A DNA stretch of 30,504 bases from Pseudomonadota bacterium (GTDB lineage: Bacteria; Desulfobacterota; Syntrophobacteria; Syntrophobacterales; Syntrophobacteraceae): assembly GCA_023416335.1 (NCBI GenBank), contig JAEZHY010000229.1, forward strand, positions 1-30,504, in the 5' to 3' direction. The stretch's first letter is position 1. Every line of letters starts with the position of its first letter. This document shows, piece by piece, positions 8,414 through 16,525 of this stretch. The translations under genes and the position numbers were made by a program. The notes beneath the pieces are model-generated. The model was not told where the DNA came from. It worked only from the letters and a program-made list of their open reading frames with translations, and ran no database searches.

Positions 8414-8890
8414 TCACCTTCCATCGAGAGCTATTTGCGTAAGTAGACTCAAGTACGGTACAGACTCGGGGCTGCCTTCCGCCGGCGCCCACGGAGCCAT
8501 TTCCTCTGAAGCCGGGGGAACATACGGACCCGGTTTCGCTTCGAAGAAAAGAGCCCCCTCTTCTAAAGAAATAATCGTGTGCCAGGTATCGGGCGGGATG
8601 TCCAGCCCCGCAAGGTTCCCGTCCCCGCCAAATACATATACGCCAATAATCTGGCCACAATCATCGAACGTTAACACGGCCATCTTGCCCCTGAGGGAAA
8701 TACAGCATTCGGGCTTTCGAGTTACGGAGTGTCTGTGGGGTCTGACGTAGGAACCAGGCTCGATAGCATTGAGCATGCGTTGGCACGGCTCATCGTAATT
8801 CGAATGGAGGTTGAAGTTTTTTCTCAAGCGTGGACTCTGCGTGGCTTCAGCAGATAACGAATCGAACAGGGCAGAATCCAGGATTTTCAT
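8414..8890 (-). CDS. WbuC-family cupin-fold protein
   Basis: 158 residues from the ATG at 8890, which has GGAG 7 nt upstream (an in-frame start 15 nt earlier is less likely). The core is a small beta-barrel cupin: the R-P-H-R-H pair in SYVRPHRH followed by K-PE and E-containing strands gives a metal-binding motif 1, and PDTWHTI supplies the motif 2 His. The N-terminal part (R-x-N-H/L-N-x-H then C-Q-R-M-L-N) matches the WbuC family, found in O-antigen clusters and elsewhere; its reaction is not established. No polysaccharide genes are beside it. Confidence 0.8.
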   Translation of the reverse strand: MKILDSALFDSLSAEATQSPRLRKNFNLHSNYDEPCQRMLNAIEPGSYVRPHRHSVTRKPECCISLRGKMAVLTFDDCGQIIGVYVFGGDGNLAGLDIPPDTWHTIISLEEGALFFEAKPGPYVPPASEEMAPWAPAEGSPESVPYLSLLTQIALDGR

Positions 8891-8905
8891 TTCAACTCCA
8901 GGCAA

Positions 8906-9904
8906 TTAGTCGACTATCACTCCGGTTGCTTGTACGGGGAGAGGTCGTTAAGCCCGGTAACGGAAATCATCATCAGTTCCCCTTCACAAATTCTGCACTC
9001 ACCGGTTTAGATCTCTCACTTATCTCCGGTCAAAATCGAGGCGAGCTTTCGGAAATATTGAGCCAGCACCCGAAGGATGCATACCCCTTTGATTCTTATG
9101 ATGCACTCTTCCAGGCATTTGGGGATTGAGACAATCCTATCGCCCTTGATTGCCAGCAAAACCGGACATTGCTTCATAACTTGCCTTTTCTCCAAGGTTC
9201 ATAAGCCGGGATTTACAGAAGGATTATCCGGAAATCGTTGTTCGGACAAGTCATAATTAGCACATCCGGATAGAAAGTCCCTATGCCGGGCGAGACCATT
9301 CCTCTGCCCGCCTTTTCGGAGCTGCATCTGTGCGGGTCCGGTTCAGTGCGAAATTTGAGATCCTGGAATTGAACAGGATTTGTGCACACCGGCAGTGAAC
9401 GTCAATGGAGCCGGATTCAGATGGTTCAGGAAATGATCGGTCTACAAAAGGAGCGGCACGAATAATCGCTCAGGGCACGGGTGGTATCCTAAATTCATGT
9501 CAACAAGCATCAGAGTGCGGAAAGAACCGTGCGACTTTGAGCAGCCCAGGATATCCGGACCAGGGATCCACTCTAATCTCTCAATTGATTTATCGCAAAC
9601 CAGATGGTAGCATATAAATACTTACCTAATTCCGAATACTTGGAACAGACGTACAAATAAACAAATATGCGGCATCATTGAAAATGCGGCATAATAGCTC
9701 CTGAATAAAAGACGATTTCCTCTTTAGGTTGCATGAATACCATCACCCATTGTGTTTAAGCCGGGAAGATTCAGCCTGGAAGGTCATCCGAGGGCTGATC
9801 TAAAGAAGGAGTCCTTCCAACCGAGTTAGACTTCCACTTCAACTGAAACACGGCTGCCGCCCTTCGTCTCAAAGTAGTGCGGGGGCTTTTTACAGGAGAC
9901 GAAC
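8906..9904. other. About 1 kb with no supported gene
   Basis: Frames on both strands are short and without a ribosome binding site or recognisable motif. The longest plus-strand frame (to 9129) overlaps the start of the cupin gene. A hairpin-like GGGC/GCCC pair around 9287-9308 is weak. I see nothing I can name here. Confidence 0.6.
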
Positions 9905-11188
9905 ATGAAGCGGATTACAATGATTTCCATGTATTTATTTATACTGGCCTTTCCCTGTTATTCCTATGGTCAGGGCGAATTCTCGTGCAGCTTTACTGTA
10001 AATCTTCCGCAGGGATGTATCGACGTCGGGGGCATCAACGTGTGCGGCCCATTTAAGGTTCAAGATATTGAGATCATTGAGGAGAGCACTGCAGATATAC
10101 TTGGATCATGCACATTCGGGGAAAGCAACTCGGCCACAACCGGCTTGATCGCACCCGGTTATCAGTTCTGGAGCGAGCGGAACGGAGGAAGCATCAACGT
10201 ATCGTCTCACCAGGCAAACCTTCCTGTGATTCGTGCCCATATCGTCAGAGCGAGCGACAACCTTTCCATCTCCTGGGATTATTATCATGCAAACGGCGGT
10301 CTGAATGGACCTGGCGGAGCAGTCTATCCCGACCCTTACCAGAACAAGGATTTCGAATTTGCCGGGTACAAAAAGCTCACTTTCACCACTTCCGCATCCA
10401 AGGATTATGACTGGATGCTCAAGCATGCTCTCGAACCGCTTCGCAACGCCGGGTACACGGCTAATCTCCACAGCTTTACGGCAACTTCTCCGGGATTTAC
10501 AGCCGAAATAGGCGTCTATGACACCCTGGATGGTCGCGTCCTGCTGGAAGAGAACGTGATCAAAAAAGAAGGTTGGAAGGTTAAAGCAGGGGACGGCACG
10601 AAAGGCAACCGTGGGACCTACATATACACACAAAAGTATAAGGGGACTGTAAAGGCCGTTTTGCCCTGGCCTGCTCCATTCCAGGGCTATAAGTTCTGGG
10701 AAATCACTGCCCAGGTCACATTTGAACAAGACCCGAACGCAAGCACCAATGAAGTGGACGTCTATAATACAACCTCCGACGGCACCATAACTCAGATAAT
10801 GTATACGGGGACCCCGATCTGTCCCGGCCCCCGATTTACCGATACGTACCCCACTTTTCCGGGAGACGGCGTCCTGTATATCCGACGCGGCAACACCCCG
10901 CTCCAGTATCAGGCCGATGCATCCATCTCGGCACTGACGCCGATAAAGGAAAAAAACTACACATGGTGCTGCGGTGGCAGTTGTGAGAACGAGACACTAG
11001 CGAGAAACGAACAGGAACACCAGTGGCTGGAAACGGGACCTTCAGATCAAACTGCCTTGTCCGACGGCACACTCAAGGGGAAATATGATAGTACGAACAA
11101 TACGGGCAGCTTCGAATGGGATTTGAAGCCTGTGGATAATTCTTCAGGAGGCAGTATGCCGGCGCTTCAGCTGTTGCTGAACGATTGA
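9905..11188 (+). CDS. Secreted protein of unknown function
   Basis: 427 residues. A clear Sec signal peptide (MKR, a hydrophobic stretch to about residue 20, then SYG-QG) indicates export to the periplasm or outside. The mature part is rich in Thr, Gly, Asn and aromatic residues and predicted to be mostly beta. It has paired cysteines near the N-terminus (FSC, QGC, NVCGPF) and a WCCGGSCEN cluster near residue 357, suggesting disulfides and therefore an oxidising location. AGGAG lies 8 nt before the ATG. I do not recognise a domain. A carbohydrate-binding or surface role is possible but unsupported. It stands alone between a ~1-kb gene-free region and a convergent methyltransferase gene. Confidence 0.8.
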   Translation: MKRITMISMYLFILAFPCYSYGQGEFSCSFTVNLPQGCIDVGGINVCGPFKVQDIEIIEESTADILGSCTFGESNSATTGLIAPGYQFWSERNGGSINVSSHQANLPVIRAHIVRASDNLSISWDYYHANGGLNGPGGAVYPDPYQNKDFEFAGYKKLTFTTSASKDYDWMLKHALEPLRNAGYTANLHSFTATSPGFTAEIGVYDTLDGRVLLEENVIKKEGWKVKAGDGTKGNRGTYIYTQKYKGTVKAVLPWPAPFQGYKFWEITAQVTFEQDPNASTNEVDVYNTTSDGTITQIMYTGTPICPGPRFTDTYPTFPGDGVLYIRRGNTPLQYQADASISALTPIKEKNYTWCCGGSCENETLARNEQEHQWLETGPSDQTALSDGTLKGKYDSTNNTGSFEWDLKPVDNSSGGSMPALQLLLND

Positions 11189-11615
11189 TCTGCAGCTGAG
11201 GAGGATAACAGTATCGCATCGCCCCGCACGCAACTGTTGCCTCATAAAGGCTGGATCGTGCGCTCGAAGGGCCATGTCGGATACCTGTCTTTTTCGAAAA
11301 CCGGCTCTGTGATGCTCCGGATTTTTCCGGGGCTGCTGCCGGCAGCGCGCGATGCGAGGGAGCATCCTATGGCAGTGTTACTAAAGATACTCCTTCGCTA
11401 TTGAATTTCGTAAATATGCAAATACGTTCCGTCGACATAATTTTGCCGCACCGCATTTGAAGGCTCTGGGGGCAATAGCGCCTGTAAATACTCATTCACA
11501 AGCCACCACCAAAAGAGTGTTTACGTTCAGGAATGCGGGCACGAGGAATGAAGAGGCCGTGAGGTTTGTGAGGCTTCCTGCACAGACAGACTTGCACTTT
11601 GGTGACTTAAGATAC
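11189..11615. other. Intergenic stretch without a supported gene
   Basis: About 430 bp between two convergent genes. It has no convincing frame and no T-tailed hairpin that I could fold by eye. Confidence 0.5.
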
Positions 11616-12281
11616 TCAGTGCAATTTAACTCTCAACAAAAATTGAAAAGCGAAAAGACGCGGCCAAGTCTTTGCTAATGGACTCAAGAAGGAAAAAACA
11701 TTCCTCTTCACCTGTGCATAGCCGAAACACTTAACAACATCATATCCGGCATCCGTACATAGTTTCTTAATACTGCTTAGAGTAAAAAACCGTAAATGTG
11801 TTGCATCCATGATCCCGCCTTCCGGATCATACTCAAATATACCGAAAAGCAGTTTTAGTCTCTGCTGAATAAATGCAATATTAGGTACGGAGATCAGTAT
11901 TTGCCCATGCGATTTAACGAATGGCTTTAGCTGTGAGAGAATCACATCTGGATTGACAAGGTGTTCCAGGACATCGGCGCAGATAATGAAATCATATTTT
12001 CCTTCTATCTGCCTGCCCAAGCCGTCATTATTTAGATCAACCAGGAATGTTTTCCTGTAGCCATTCCTGGCAGCTTGTTCCAAGGCTTCCTTATTATAGT
12101 CAATGCCGTCCACGATGCAATTTTTTTCGTCTATAAGTGCTTTCCCCAGGTTGCCCGTCCAAGATCCTACATCCAGGCAAAAAGAGTTGTTTTCGACTGC
12201 TTCAAAAATCTGTCTGTTAAAGCTTCTGTCATAAGCCTCTACAGGTTGTCCTGCTCCCATATAGGGTACTCCGCTTCCCAT
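11616..12281 (-). CDS. Class I SAM-dependent methyltransferase
   Basis: 221 residues from the ATG at 12281, chosen because GGGAGG lies 8-9 nt upstream. The frame is open to a GTG at 12428, which would add 49 residues but has no ribosome binding site. Motif I is FCLDVGSWTGNLG, the acidic end of beta2 is DGIDYN, motif post-I/II is YDFIICADVLEHL, and PNIAFIQQR follows: a Methyltransf_11/23-like Rossmann fold. The substrate is unknown; relatives occur in glycan clusters. The gene is visibly more AT-rich than its neighbours, suggesting acquisition. It lies just outside the left end of the integrative element. Confidence 0.85.
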   Translation of the reverse strand: MGSGVPYMGAGQPVEAYDRSFNRQIFEAVENNSFCLDVGSWTGNLGKALIDEKNCIVDGIDYNKEALEQAARNGYRKTFLVDLNNDGLGRQIEGKYDFIICADVLEHLVNPDVILSQLKPFVKSHGQILISVPNIAFIQQRLKLLFGIFEYDPEGGIMDATHLRFFTLSSIKKLCTDAGYDVVKCFGYAQVKRNVFSFLSPLAKTWPRLFAFQFLLRVKLH

Positions 12282-12422
12282 GTACACATCCTCCCGTGGA
12301 ATTACATGATAAGCAATACTCTCAAGATAGTATGGTCGCGGCGGGTAGCAATTCCGGGAAACTCGCGTGGACACCTCGCCGTCCGGCTGATAGTTCCGCC
12401 TCTCGGGCTTGTAGAGGAATAA

Positions 12423-12436
12423 GTGCACATGTGCAC
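12423..12436. other. Perfect 14-bp palindrome
   Basis: GTGCACATGTGCAC reads identically on both strands. It covers the alternative GTG start of the methyltransferase frame and lies 54 bp left of the attachment repeat. It could be a protein-binding site; no partner is evident. Confidence 0.6.
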
Positions 12437-12489
12437 ATTATCGGAGTACCAAATGAGAAGTCCGAAACCGTTACCGGTTCCGGTTTTTT

Positions 12490-12517
12490 CAATCGGGGCG
12501 AGAGGATTCGAACCTCC
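12490..12517. repeat. Left attachment-site repeat (partial tRNA-Pro 3' end)
   Basis: 28 bp identical to 18513-18540: the T-arm and acceptor 3' strand of the tRNA-Pro gene plus three flanking bases. Only the 3' third of a tRNA is present here, since sequence to the right diverges after GAACCTCC. This is the displaced 3' end expected when an element integrates into a tRNA gene. Confidence 0.92.
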
Positions 12518-12571
12518 AGACCCGAAAAAATTCCCCGCCATTTCAACTAGTTAAATCCAATCAAAACCATA

Positions 12572-12593
12572 GCGGTATGCGGCCGGTATACGT
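12572..12593 (+). promoter_or_regulatory. Two tandem 11-bp iterons inside the left end
   Basis: GCGGTATGCGG (12572-12582) abuts CCGGTATACGT (12583-12593). The second unit is identical to one at the right end (18444-18454). The spacing, the position 55-75 bp inside the attachment repeat and the presence at both ends suggest arm-type integrase or excisionase sites (inference). Confidence 0.65.
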
Positions 12594-12668
12594 GCACCTG
12601 TTGTGCTTTGAGAAGGTGAAGTGAGAAGTGCGCGCATGGAGTCCGGATCGGCCATGGAAGGAGGCATT

Positions 12669-13364
12669 GTGAAACAACAAAAGCCGATAGTCAACTCAGA
12701 AACTGCTAAGCAATTGCCCGGAAAGGTCAAGCTAACCCCAGAGGAAGAGGCACTGGTTCTGAGATTAAGAGAGAACCGGAAACAACGGGCTGTAGCCCCA
12801 AAGTTCCGCACTATCGATGATGAACCGGGATTCGCCCCTTTCTCGCCAAACAAATCCAAGGAGTTATGGGAAGCAAGTCTATTGGAGGCATGCGGGTCGT
12901 CTGACGTGCACTTTCAGTGTTTGCTGATGATGGAGTTGAGCTCCCTTTGGATGGCTCGGACCGACAAGGAAAATCGGCTCAATGCATCGTTAGCAGCTAT
13001 GGCCGGCTTGGCCCCACAGAATGAGCTTGAGGGGATGCTGTGCTCTGAGATGGTCGTATGTCACATGATGGCAATGGAAAGGCTTTATGGGGTCAATGTG
13101 GACGGACAAACCCCGGACGGCGCCGACAAGAGGATCAATCAAGCGAACAAGCTCATGCGCACCTACCTCATGCAGGTTGAAGCTCTGCAGCGGCTTCGCG
13201 GCAAAACTACGCAACAGAAGGTGATCGTGGAACATGTGAACGTTGAGGCCGGCGGCCAAGCAATTGTGGGCGCTGTCTCTCAAATAGGGCGGGGGGGGAG
13301 GGGGAGCATTGAAAATAACGGCGAAGGACCCCATGCAAAGCGGCGGGAAGCTACAAAACGGTAA
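12669..13364 (+). CDS. Mobile-element protein with a C-terminal QAIVG motif, function unknown
   Basis: 231 residues from a GTG at 12669 (AAGGAGG four bases upstream); an in-frame upstream start at 12621 lacks a ribosome binding site. The first part is charged and helical (TPEEEALVLRLRENRK). The middle has acidic-amphipathic helices (ELEGMLCSEMVVCHMMAMER). Near residues 180-200 is VEHVNVEAGGQAIVG followed by a Gly-rich tail ending PHAKRREATKR. I recall QAIVG-containing proteins of this kind next to HGGxS proteins in proteobacterial genomes, but know of no assigned function. The gene ends in a G8AG5 tract and overlaps the next gene by 32 nt. First of the element's plus-strand operon. Confidence 0.8.
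   Translation: MKQQKPIVNSETAKQLPGKVKLTPEEEALVLRLRENRKQRAVAPKFRTIDDEPGFAPFSPNKSKELWEASLLEACGSSDVHFQCLLMMELSSLWMARTDKENRLNASLAAMAGLAPQNELEGMLCSEMVVCHMMAMERLYGVNVDGQTPDGADKRINQANKLMRTYLMQVEALQRLRGKTTQQKVIVEHVNVEAGGQAIVGAVSQIGRGGRGSIENNGEGPHAKRREATKR
13291..13304 (+). other. Homopolymeric G8-A-G5 tract at a gene overlap
   Basis: Eight consecutive G (13291-13298), an A, then five G (13300-13304), inside the last codons of the QAIVG gene. The frame of the next gene is open from 13288 across the tract. Loss of one G, or a +1 slip, would therefore fuse the two proteins. Confidence 0.85.
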
Positions 13365-13623
13365 CCCTTCCGGAGATCCGTCCAAGGCCCCTCGATGCGG
13401 GGCAAGAACCAGGCAGGGAACCGCTTGTCAGGCTCCAGCAATGCCGAACGGGCGTTGCAGAATGCACGGCGGCAAAAGCACGGGGCCGAAGACGATCGAG
13501 GGCCGTTACTTATGCAGTATGGCGCGATTTGTACACGGAAACTGTGTCAAAGACGAACTGAACAACCGGAAGGTATTACGCGAACTTATGAAGAGATACA
13601 GGGATAGAGCGAAGGGATTTTGA
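13333..13623 (+). CDS. HGGxS-motif protein (HGGxST family)
   Basis: 96 residues from the ATG at 13333 with AAGGA four bases upstream; a TTG at 13309 is an alternative. Core CGARTRQGTACQAPAMPNGR then CRMHGGKSTGPKT (about residues 22-53) has three Cys and a His in a C-x8-C-x9-C-x2-H pattern that looks metal-binding, followed by a basic helical tail. Homologues are common in Proteobacteria and have been loosely labelled as 'periplasmic glucan biosynthesis' proteins; I see no support for that label. It overlaps the preceding gene by 32 nt, so the two are likely co-translated. Confidence 0.82.
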   Translation: MQSGGKLQNGNPSGDPSKAPRCGARTRQGTACQAPAMPNGRCRMHGGKSTGPKTIEGRYLCSMARFVHGNCVKDELNNRKVLRELMKRYRDRAKGF

Positions 13624-13701
13624 ACACTGGGCCCGGAGATCTATGGCAAAGCTGCAATTACACAAACAGCAAACACCAAATTGAAAAAAGGAGAAACAAA
13701 A

Positions 13702-14189
13702 ATGGCTGGCTACAAGAAGATTTCGGATTATGCTGCTCTTACCACTCTCGTCGGAACCGAGAAACTGTTGGCTGACACCGGGAGTGAATACAGATCGGTC
13801 GCCATTGATCTGATAAAAGAACACATCGCTGAAATTCTTTCCATCGGATCTGGAACCTACACGCCAACCCTGGGCGGAACTTTCGACTCGTCCACTGTTT
13901 ACGACGCTCATTACACAAGAATTGGCAACATCGTGTCGGTGTCAGGTAAAATCGATCTGGATGCGGCCAATACCTCTCAGAGAGTGTTTAGACTTTCGTT
14001 GCCGATACCGTCTAATTTTGATGATACTGACGATTGAGCGGAACAATCATCGGGATAGCTTTTGGCGTCGCTAATTCCACCGGCGTGTGCTGGGCTGATT
14101 TTGGTGGTGATTGTGCCCTGTTCACGTATACACCGGCAGGATCATCCACTACAAATTTGACCTACTCCTTTATGTACGTAATAAAATAA
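13702..14189 (+). pseudogene. Phage tail-like protein gene, frameshifted
   Basis: Starts at ATG 13702 (AAAGGAG upstream). Residues 1-50 (YKKISDYAALTTLVGTEKL) are followed by a beta-rich domain beginning SGTYTPTLGGTFDSSTVYDAHYTR, a pattern I associate with C-terminal domains of phage tail or structural proteins. The frame stops at 14035-14037 (TGA). Reading in the -1 frame from 14034 restores the domain (LSGTIIGIAFGVANS to NLTYSFMYVIK) and ends at TAA 14187-14189. Insertion of one T in GACGATTGAGC would repair it. No slippery heptamer is present, so this is a mutation or sequencing error rather than programmed frameshifting. A host-receptor or virion role is inferred. Confidence 0.72.
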
Positions 14190-14204
14190 GGACCATGGCT
14201 TTTA

Positions 14205-14230
14205 CCCCGAAGGGCAACCTTTGGGGTTTT
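14205..14230 (+). terminator. Rho-independent terminator after the tail-like gene
   Basis: A 9-bp stem (CCCCGAAGG at 14205-14213 with CCTTTGGGG at 14218-14226, one G-T pair), a GCAA tetraloop and TTTT. It begins 16 nt beyond the restored stop at 14189, supporting that stop as the true gene end. Confidence 0.88.
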
Positions 14231-14353
14231 GAGTCACCTTGGCGTACTTCCGCATGTCCTATAGAAATCCTAACCTAACCAAGGGCAACTGGATGCAGAT
14301 AGGAGGGGTCAACGGGCGAGATGTGAGAAATCAAGAATCAACAGTTCCGAGTG

Positions 14354-14383
14354 AGCCCGGACCGCCCCTCCGGGCTTTCTCTT
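14354..14383 (+). terminator. Second rho-independent terminator
   Basis: AGCCCGGA (14354-14361) and TCCGGGCT (14369-14376) form a perfect 8-bp stem followed by TTCTCTT. Confidence 0.75.
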
Positions 14384-14455
14384 ATACAGGTCCACGGGCT
14401 ATGCGAGCAGAGGAAAAGAATTTCGCCACCAGTACGCGCGCGCGAAGAGCACTCC

Positions 14456-14499
14456 GGGGGAAATTCCAGGGGATGTAGCTTTCCCCCCTTTTTCTTTTA
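14456..14499 (+). terminator. Third rho-independent terminator
   Basis: GGGGGAAA (14456-14463) and TTTCCCCC (14480-14487) form an 8-bp stem followed by CTTTTTCTTTT, a strong T-rich tail. No supported gene lies between it and the previous terminator. Confidence 0.75.
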
Positions 14500-14595
14500 T
14501 AGCTGCGCAAAAATTCGCTTCAACCTGTTGGACGATGAAACATACCGGCCGGGACAAGATCGTCACTCCTGATTAAAAATTGACGGTAATTGCAT

Positions 14596-14913
14596 ATGAA
14601 TCCGAAGCAGCCCGATCCGGTAAGTTGCCCCTCTGAAGTTGATAGGAAAGTTCTTTGTCATTTCTACAACTCTTGTTTGGAAATAACCCTCCGGAACGGT
14701 TGGCCCGGTTTCTCTTGTTCCGAGTGCCGGGCTTTTGAATTCGAGCACCCTGAAGACCCTGATTGGTGGGCTGCTCAAGGCGAAAAGTCCCGGGAGTTGC
14801 TGATGAATGCCGGGCTGTTCCCGCGGTGGATCGTGGAAAGGTATAGAGCCAGGCGGCAGGAAAAATCCTCTCCTGCAGACGAGAAAAGAGACCCGGAATT
14901 CCAGCTTCAGTGA
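14596..14913 (+). CDS. Small Cys-rich, zinc-finger-like protein
   Basis: 105 residues from the ATG at 14596 (only a weak GACGGT upstream). Five Cys in the first half: C11, then C21-x5-C27 and C41-x2-C44 around a conserved-looking RNGWPGFSC stretch, as expected of a structural zinc site. Pro-Trp-Trp follows (DPDWWAAQG), then a basic helix and an acidic C-terminus. I recall similar short proteins in deltaproteobacterial genomes without assigned function. It sits downstream of three terminators, so it needs its own promoter, which I could not identify. Confidence 0.7.
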   Translation: MNPKQPDPVSCPSEVDRKVLCHFYNSCLEITLRNGWPGFSCSECRAFEFEHPEDPDWWAAQGEKSRELLMNAGLFPRWIVERYRARRQEKSSPADEKRDPEFQLQ

Positions 14914-15233
14914 TTCGTGGAGAGTCTATAAGCTGTGGTGATTTTTTTCAGGTTCAAATGAACCCAGTGCCTTCCTTGCAAGCCCTTTTATCCTTGGCCC
15001 GTGTAGTTTCTGGACTAACATCTCGCCCTAGGGCTTCAGCGAATGGGCGCAGCTCTGCAGCACCACAATGGACTGTCTATCCAGTGTGCCTTTATGAGGA
15101 CAGACCACAACAAGGATTGCAGGAAGGTGCGACCGGATTGTACCCACAAATAGGCGGTGATCCGTGATCAAGACTTCATTGAACACTTTGATGTTTATTC
15201 CAACGACTTCTTTGGTTCTGTCCGGAAGGGTGA
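14914..15233. other. Stretch without a firmly supported gene
   Basis: A minus-strand frame of about 75 codons (15245 to 15028) that begins at a TTG overlapping the stop of the small membrane protein gene has protein-like composition (LPDRTKEVVGINIKVFNE). It has no ribosome binding site or recognised motif, so I leave it uncalled. Confidence 0.4.
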
Positions 15234-15464
15234 TCAATACAGCAGACGAGCGACTGCGATACCTATCAGCGAGAGAACGGCAGAGAAAGTTACAATCACG
15301 ACAAGGCAACCTTGCCCACCCATCATCATGCGGCCGAGTTTTCTTTGTCTTCCAGATTTTGTAAGAGGTATTCCAATTTGCCGAGAGATGCGACCCTTTG
15401 CAGATGATACCCCGAGCGCTCTCTTCCAGGAAAACGAAAATCCATATGTGCGGTGTCGCGCCAT
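15234..15464 (-). CDS. Small basic protein with a C-terminal membrane segment
   Basis: 76 residues. Residues 9-47 form a basic conserved-looking block (FSFSWKRALGVSSAKGRI then IGIPLTKSGRQRKLGR), reminiscent of small proteins I have seen in prophages. Residues about 51-73 (CLVVIVTFSAVLSLIGIAVA) are one hydrophobic helix ending three residues before the stop, so it would be tail-anchored with the basic part in the cytoplasm. AGGAA lies 6 nt before the ATG. It is 99 nt downstream of the Abi_2 gene on the same strand, so both may share a transcript. Function unknown; a link with the Abi protein is only positional. Confidence 0.72.
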   Translation of the reverse strand: MARHRTYGFSFSWKRALGVSSAKGRISRQIGIPLTKSGRQRKLGRMMMGGQGCLVVIVTFSAVLSLIGIAVARLLY

Positions 15465-15563
15465 GATTCATTCCTCATCAAATAGGTTCCTTGATCTTAT
15501 ACCCCCAATGCCGTCGCTATTGTTTCCCAGGGGATGAACTCACGAAACGCTACACTAGATTAG

Positions 15564-16472
15564 TTAGGCGAGATTCCAAAACGGGTCCTCTTTCCAATTG
15601 CTCGGGAAACCCATGATGCCAGAGCTTATGATCGAGTGTTTCTCCAGCAGGGATGCAAGGCGATGCTGCCATCTGGACCCGTCAGCAATAACGCGCATAA
15701 GCGTATAGAGCATAACGGCTTGCGCGAAAAATTTGTCATTTCTGCTCATTAATTTCTGGAGCGAACGGAGAGGAGTTGGCTTTATGCTAAAGGTTCTGTT
15801 CCACAGGGTGGCATGGTGAGCGCACAGATTTCGTAAATACGCTAAGGCATGTAACCACGATTCAATGACGTAATGGTTTATGCCGAATGGCTTGCAAATA
15901 GCTTTTTGAATACTCCGATCCGCCAGCTTGGAATAGATCCGAGAGAGAGTGCCAAGAGAGATGACTTCCACAACCATCCAACTCGGAGGTAGTTCGGGAT
16001 GACAATATGTTTTGAAATAATGGCTGATAAACTCCTCCTTATCCCGTCGCATTAGTTCATTCTTTATCTTTTCCAATATCTCTTCATGTAAGTTGGTGCT
16101 TACAAAGTGTTTCGGGTCTAAGAACCAATGGGCGCCATGGTGAAGGCACAATGTGTTAGAAATACAAGCACGAAAAGCGACCTCGATCCGTTCTATTGCG
16201 TCCATTACCAAGATGCGAAGTTCTCTGTCTAAGATGTAGGCTTCGAGGACTGTCTTGAAAGTAGTCCTCGCCGCAAAAGTGTGACTCGGAGAGAGACCCC
16301 TCTCATAAAATGCGTGGAAATAGCCAGATAGTCTGTAATAGCCAATGAATTGCAGATAATGAATTGCTTTTCTCGGCTCGGCAATTTGGAGTCCGCGGGA
16401 TTCCAAAAGTCTTAGCTGCTCATCAAGCGAGAGTGGAGGCTTGCAGAAATGCTGGTCGGGTGGTCCATGCAT
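15564..16472 (-). CDS. Abi_2 family abortive-infection protein (AbiD/AbiF-like, HEPN)
   Basis: 302 residues, about the normal length for Abi_2 (PF07751). The N-terminus (KPPLSLDEQLRLLESRGL, then HYLQFIGYYRLSGYFHAF) is the family signature. It continues with LDRELRILVMDAIERIEVAFR. The HEPN-type R-x4-H motif is R214-N-L-C-A-H219, followed by H220 and LWNR. HEPN proteins of this kind are typically RNases acting in phage defence by growth arrest; RNase activity is inferred from the motif. The ATG at 16472 directly follows a U7 tract and terminator-like hairpin, suggesting controlled expression. It probably forms a defence cargo of the integrative element. Confidence 0.9.
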   Translation of the reverse strand: MHGPPDQHFCKPPLSLDEQLRLLESRGLQIAEPRKAIHYLQFIGYYRLSGYFHAFYERGLSPSHTFAARTTFKTVLEAYILDRELRILVMDAIERIEVAFRACISNTLCLHHGAHWFLDPKHFVSTNLHEEILEKIKNELMRRDKEEFISHYFKTYCHPELPPSWMVVEVISLGTLSRIYSKLADRSIQKAICKPFGINHYVIESWLHALAYLRNLCAHHATLWNRTFSIKPTPLRSLQKLMSRNDKFFAQAVMLYTLMRVIADGSRWQHRLASLLEKHSIISSGIMGFPSNWKEDPFWNLA

Positions 16473-16518
16473 AAAAAAATACCCGCCGGGGTGCGCATCG
16501 TTGAGAGGCGTGGCGGGT
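16473..16518 (-). promoter_or_regulatory. Terminator-like hairpin and U7 tract abutting the Abi start codon
   Basis: On the minus strand ACCCGCC (16518-16512) and GGCGGGT (16487-16481) form a 7-bp GC-rich stem around 24 nt, followed by A, seven T (16479-16473) and then ATG at 16472. The only SD-like bases (GGCGGG) are within the 3' arm. Possible roles: attenuator, SD-sequestering element, or both. Confidence 0.7.
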
Positions 16519-16525
16519 GCGTTGA

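Noticed and set aside
10106..10729. 207-codon minus-strand frame
   Set aside because: It lies entirely inside the secreted-protein gene, which has a signal peptide and a ribosome binding site.
12455..12489. Terminator-like AACCGG/CCGGTT stem with a T-run left of the element
   Set aside because: The T-run faces the plus strand but no plus-strand gene ends there, and for the minus-strand tRNA the tail is not T-rich.
14239..14478. 79-codon frame after the tail-like gene
   Set aside because: It spans an intrinsic terminator and starts at a TTG without a ribosome binding site.
15028..15245. Minus-strand frame starting at a TTG overlapping the small membrane protein stop
   Set aside because: Composition is protein-like and the TTGA overlap is suggestive, but without a motif or ribosome binding site it stays uncalled.
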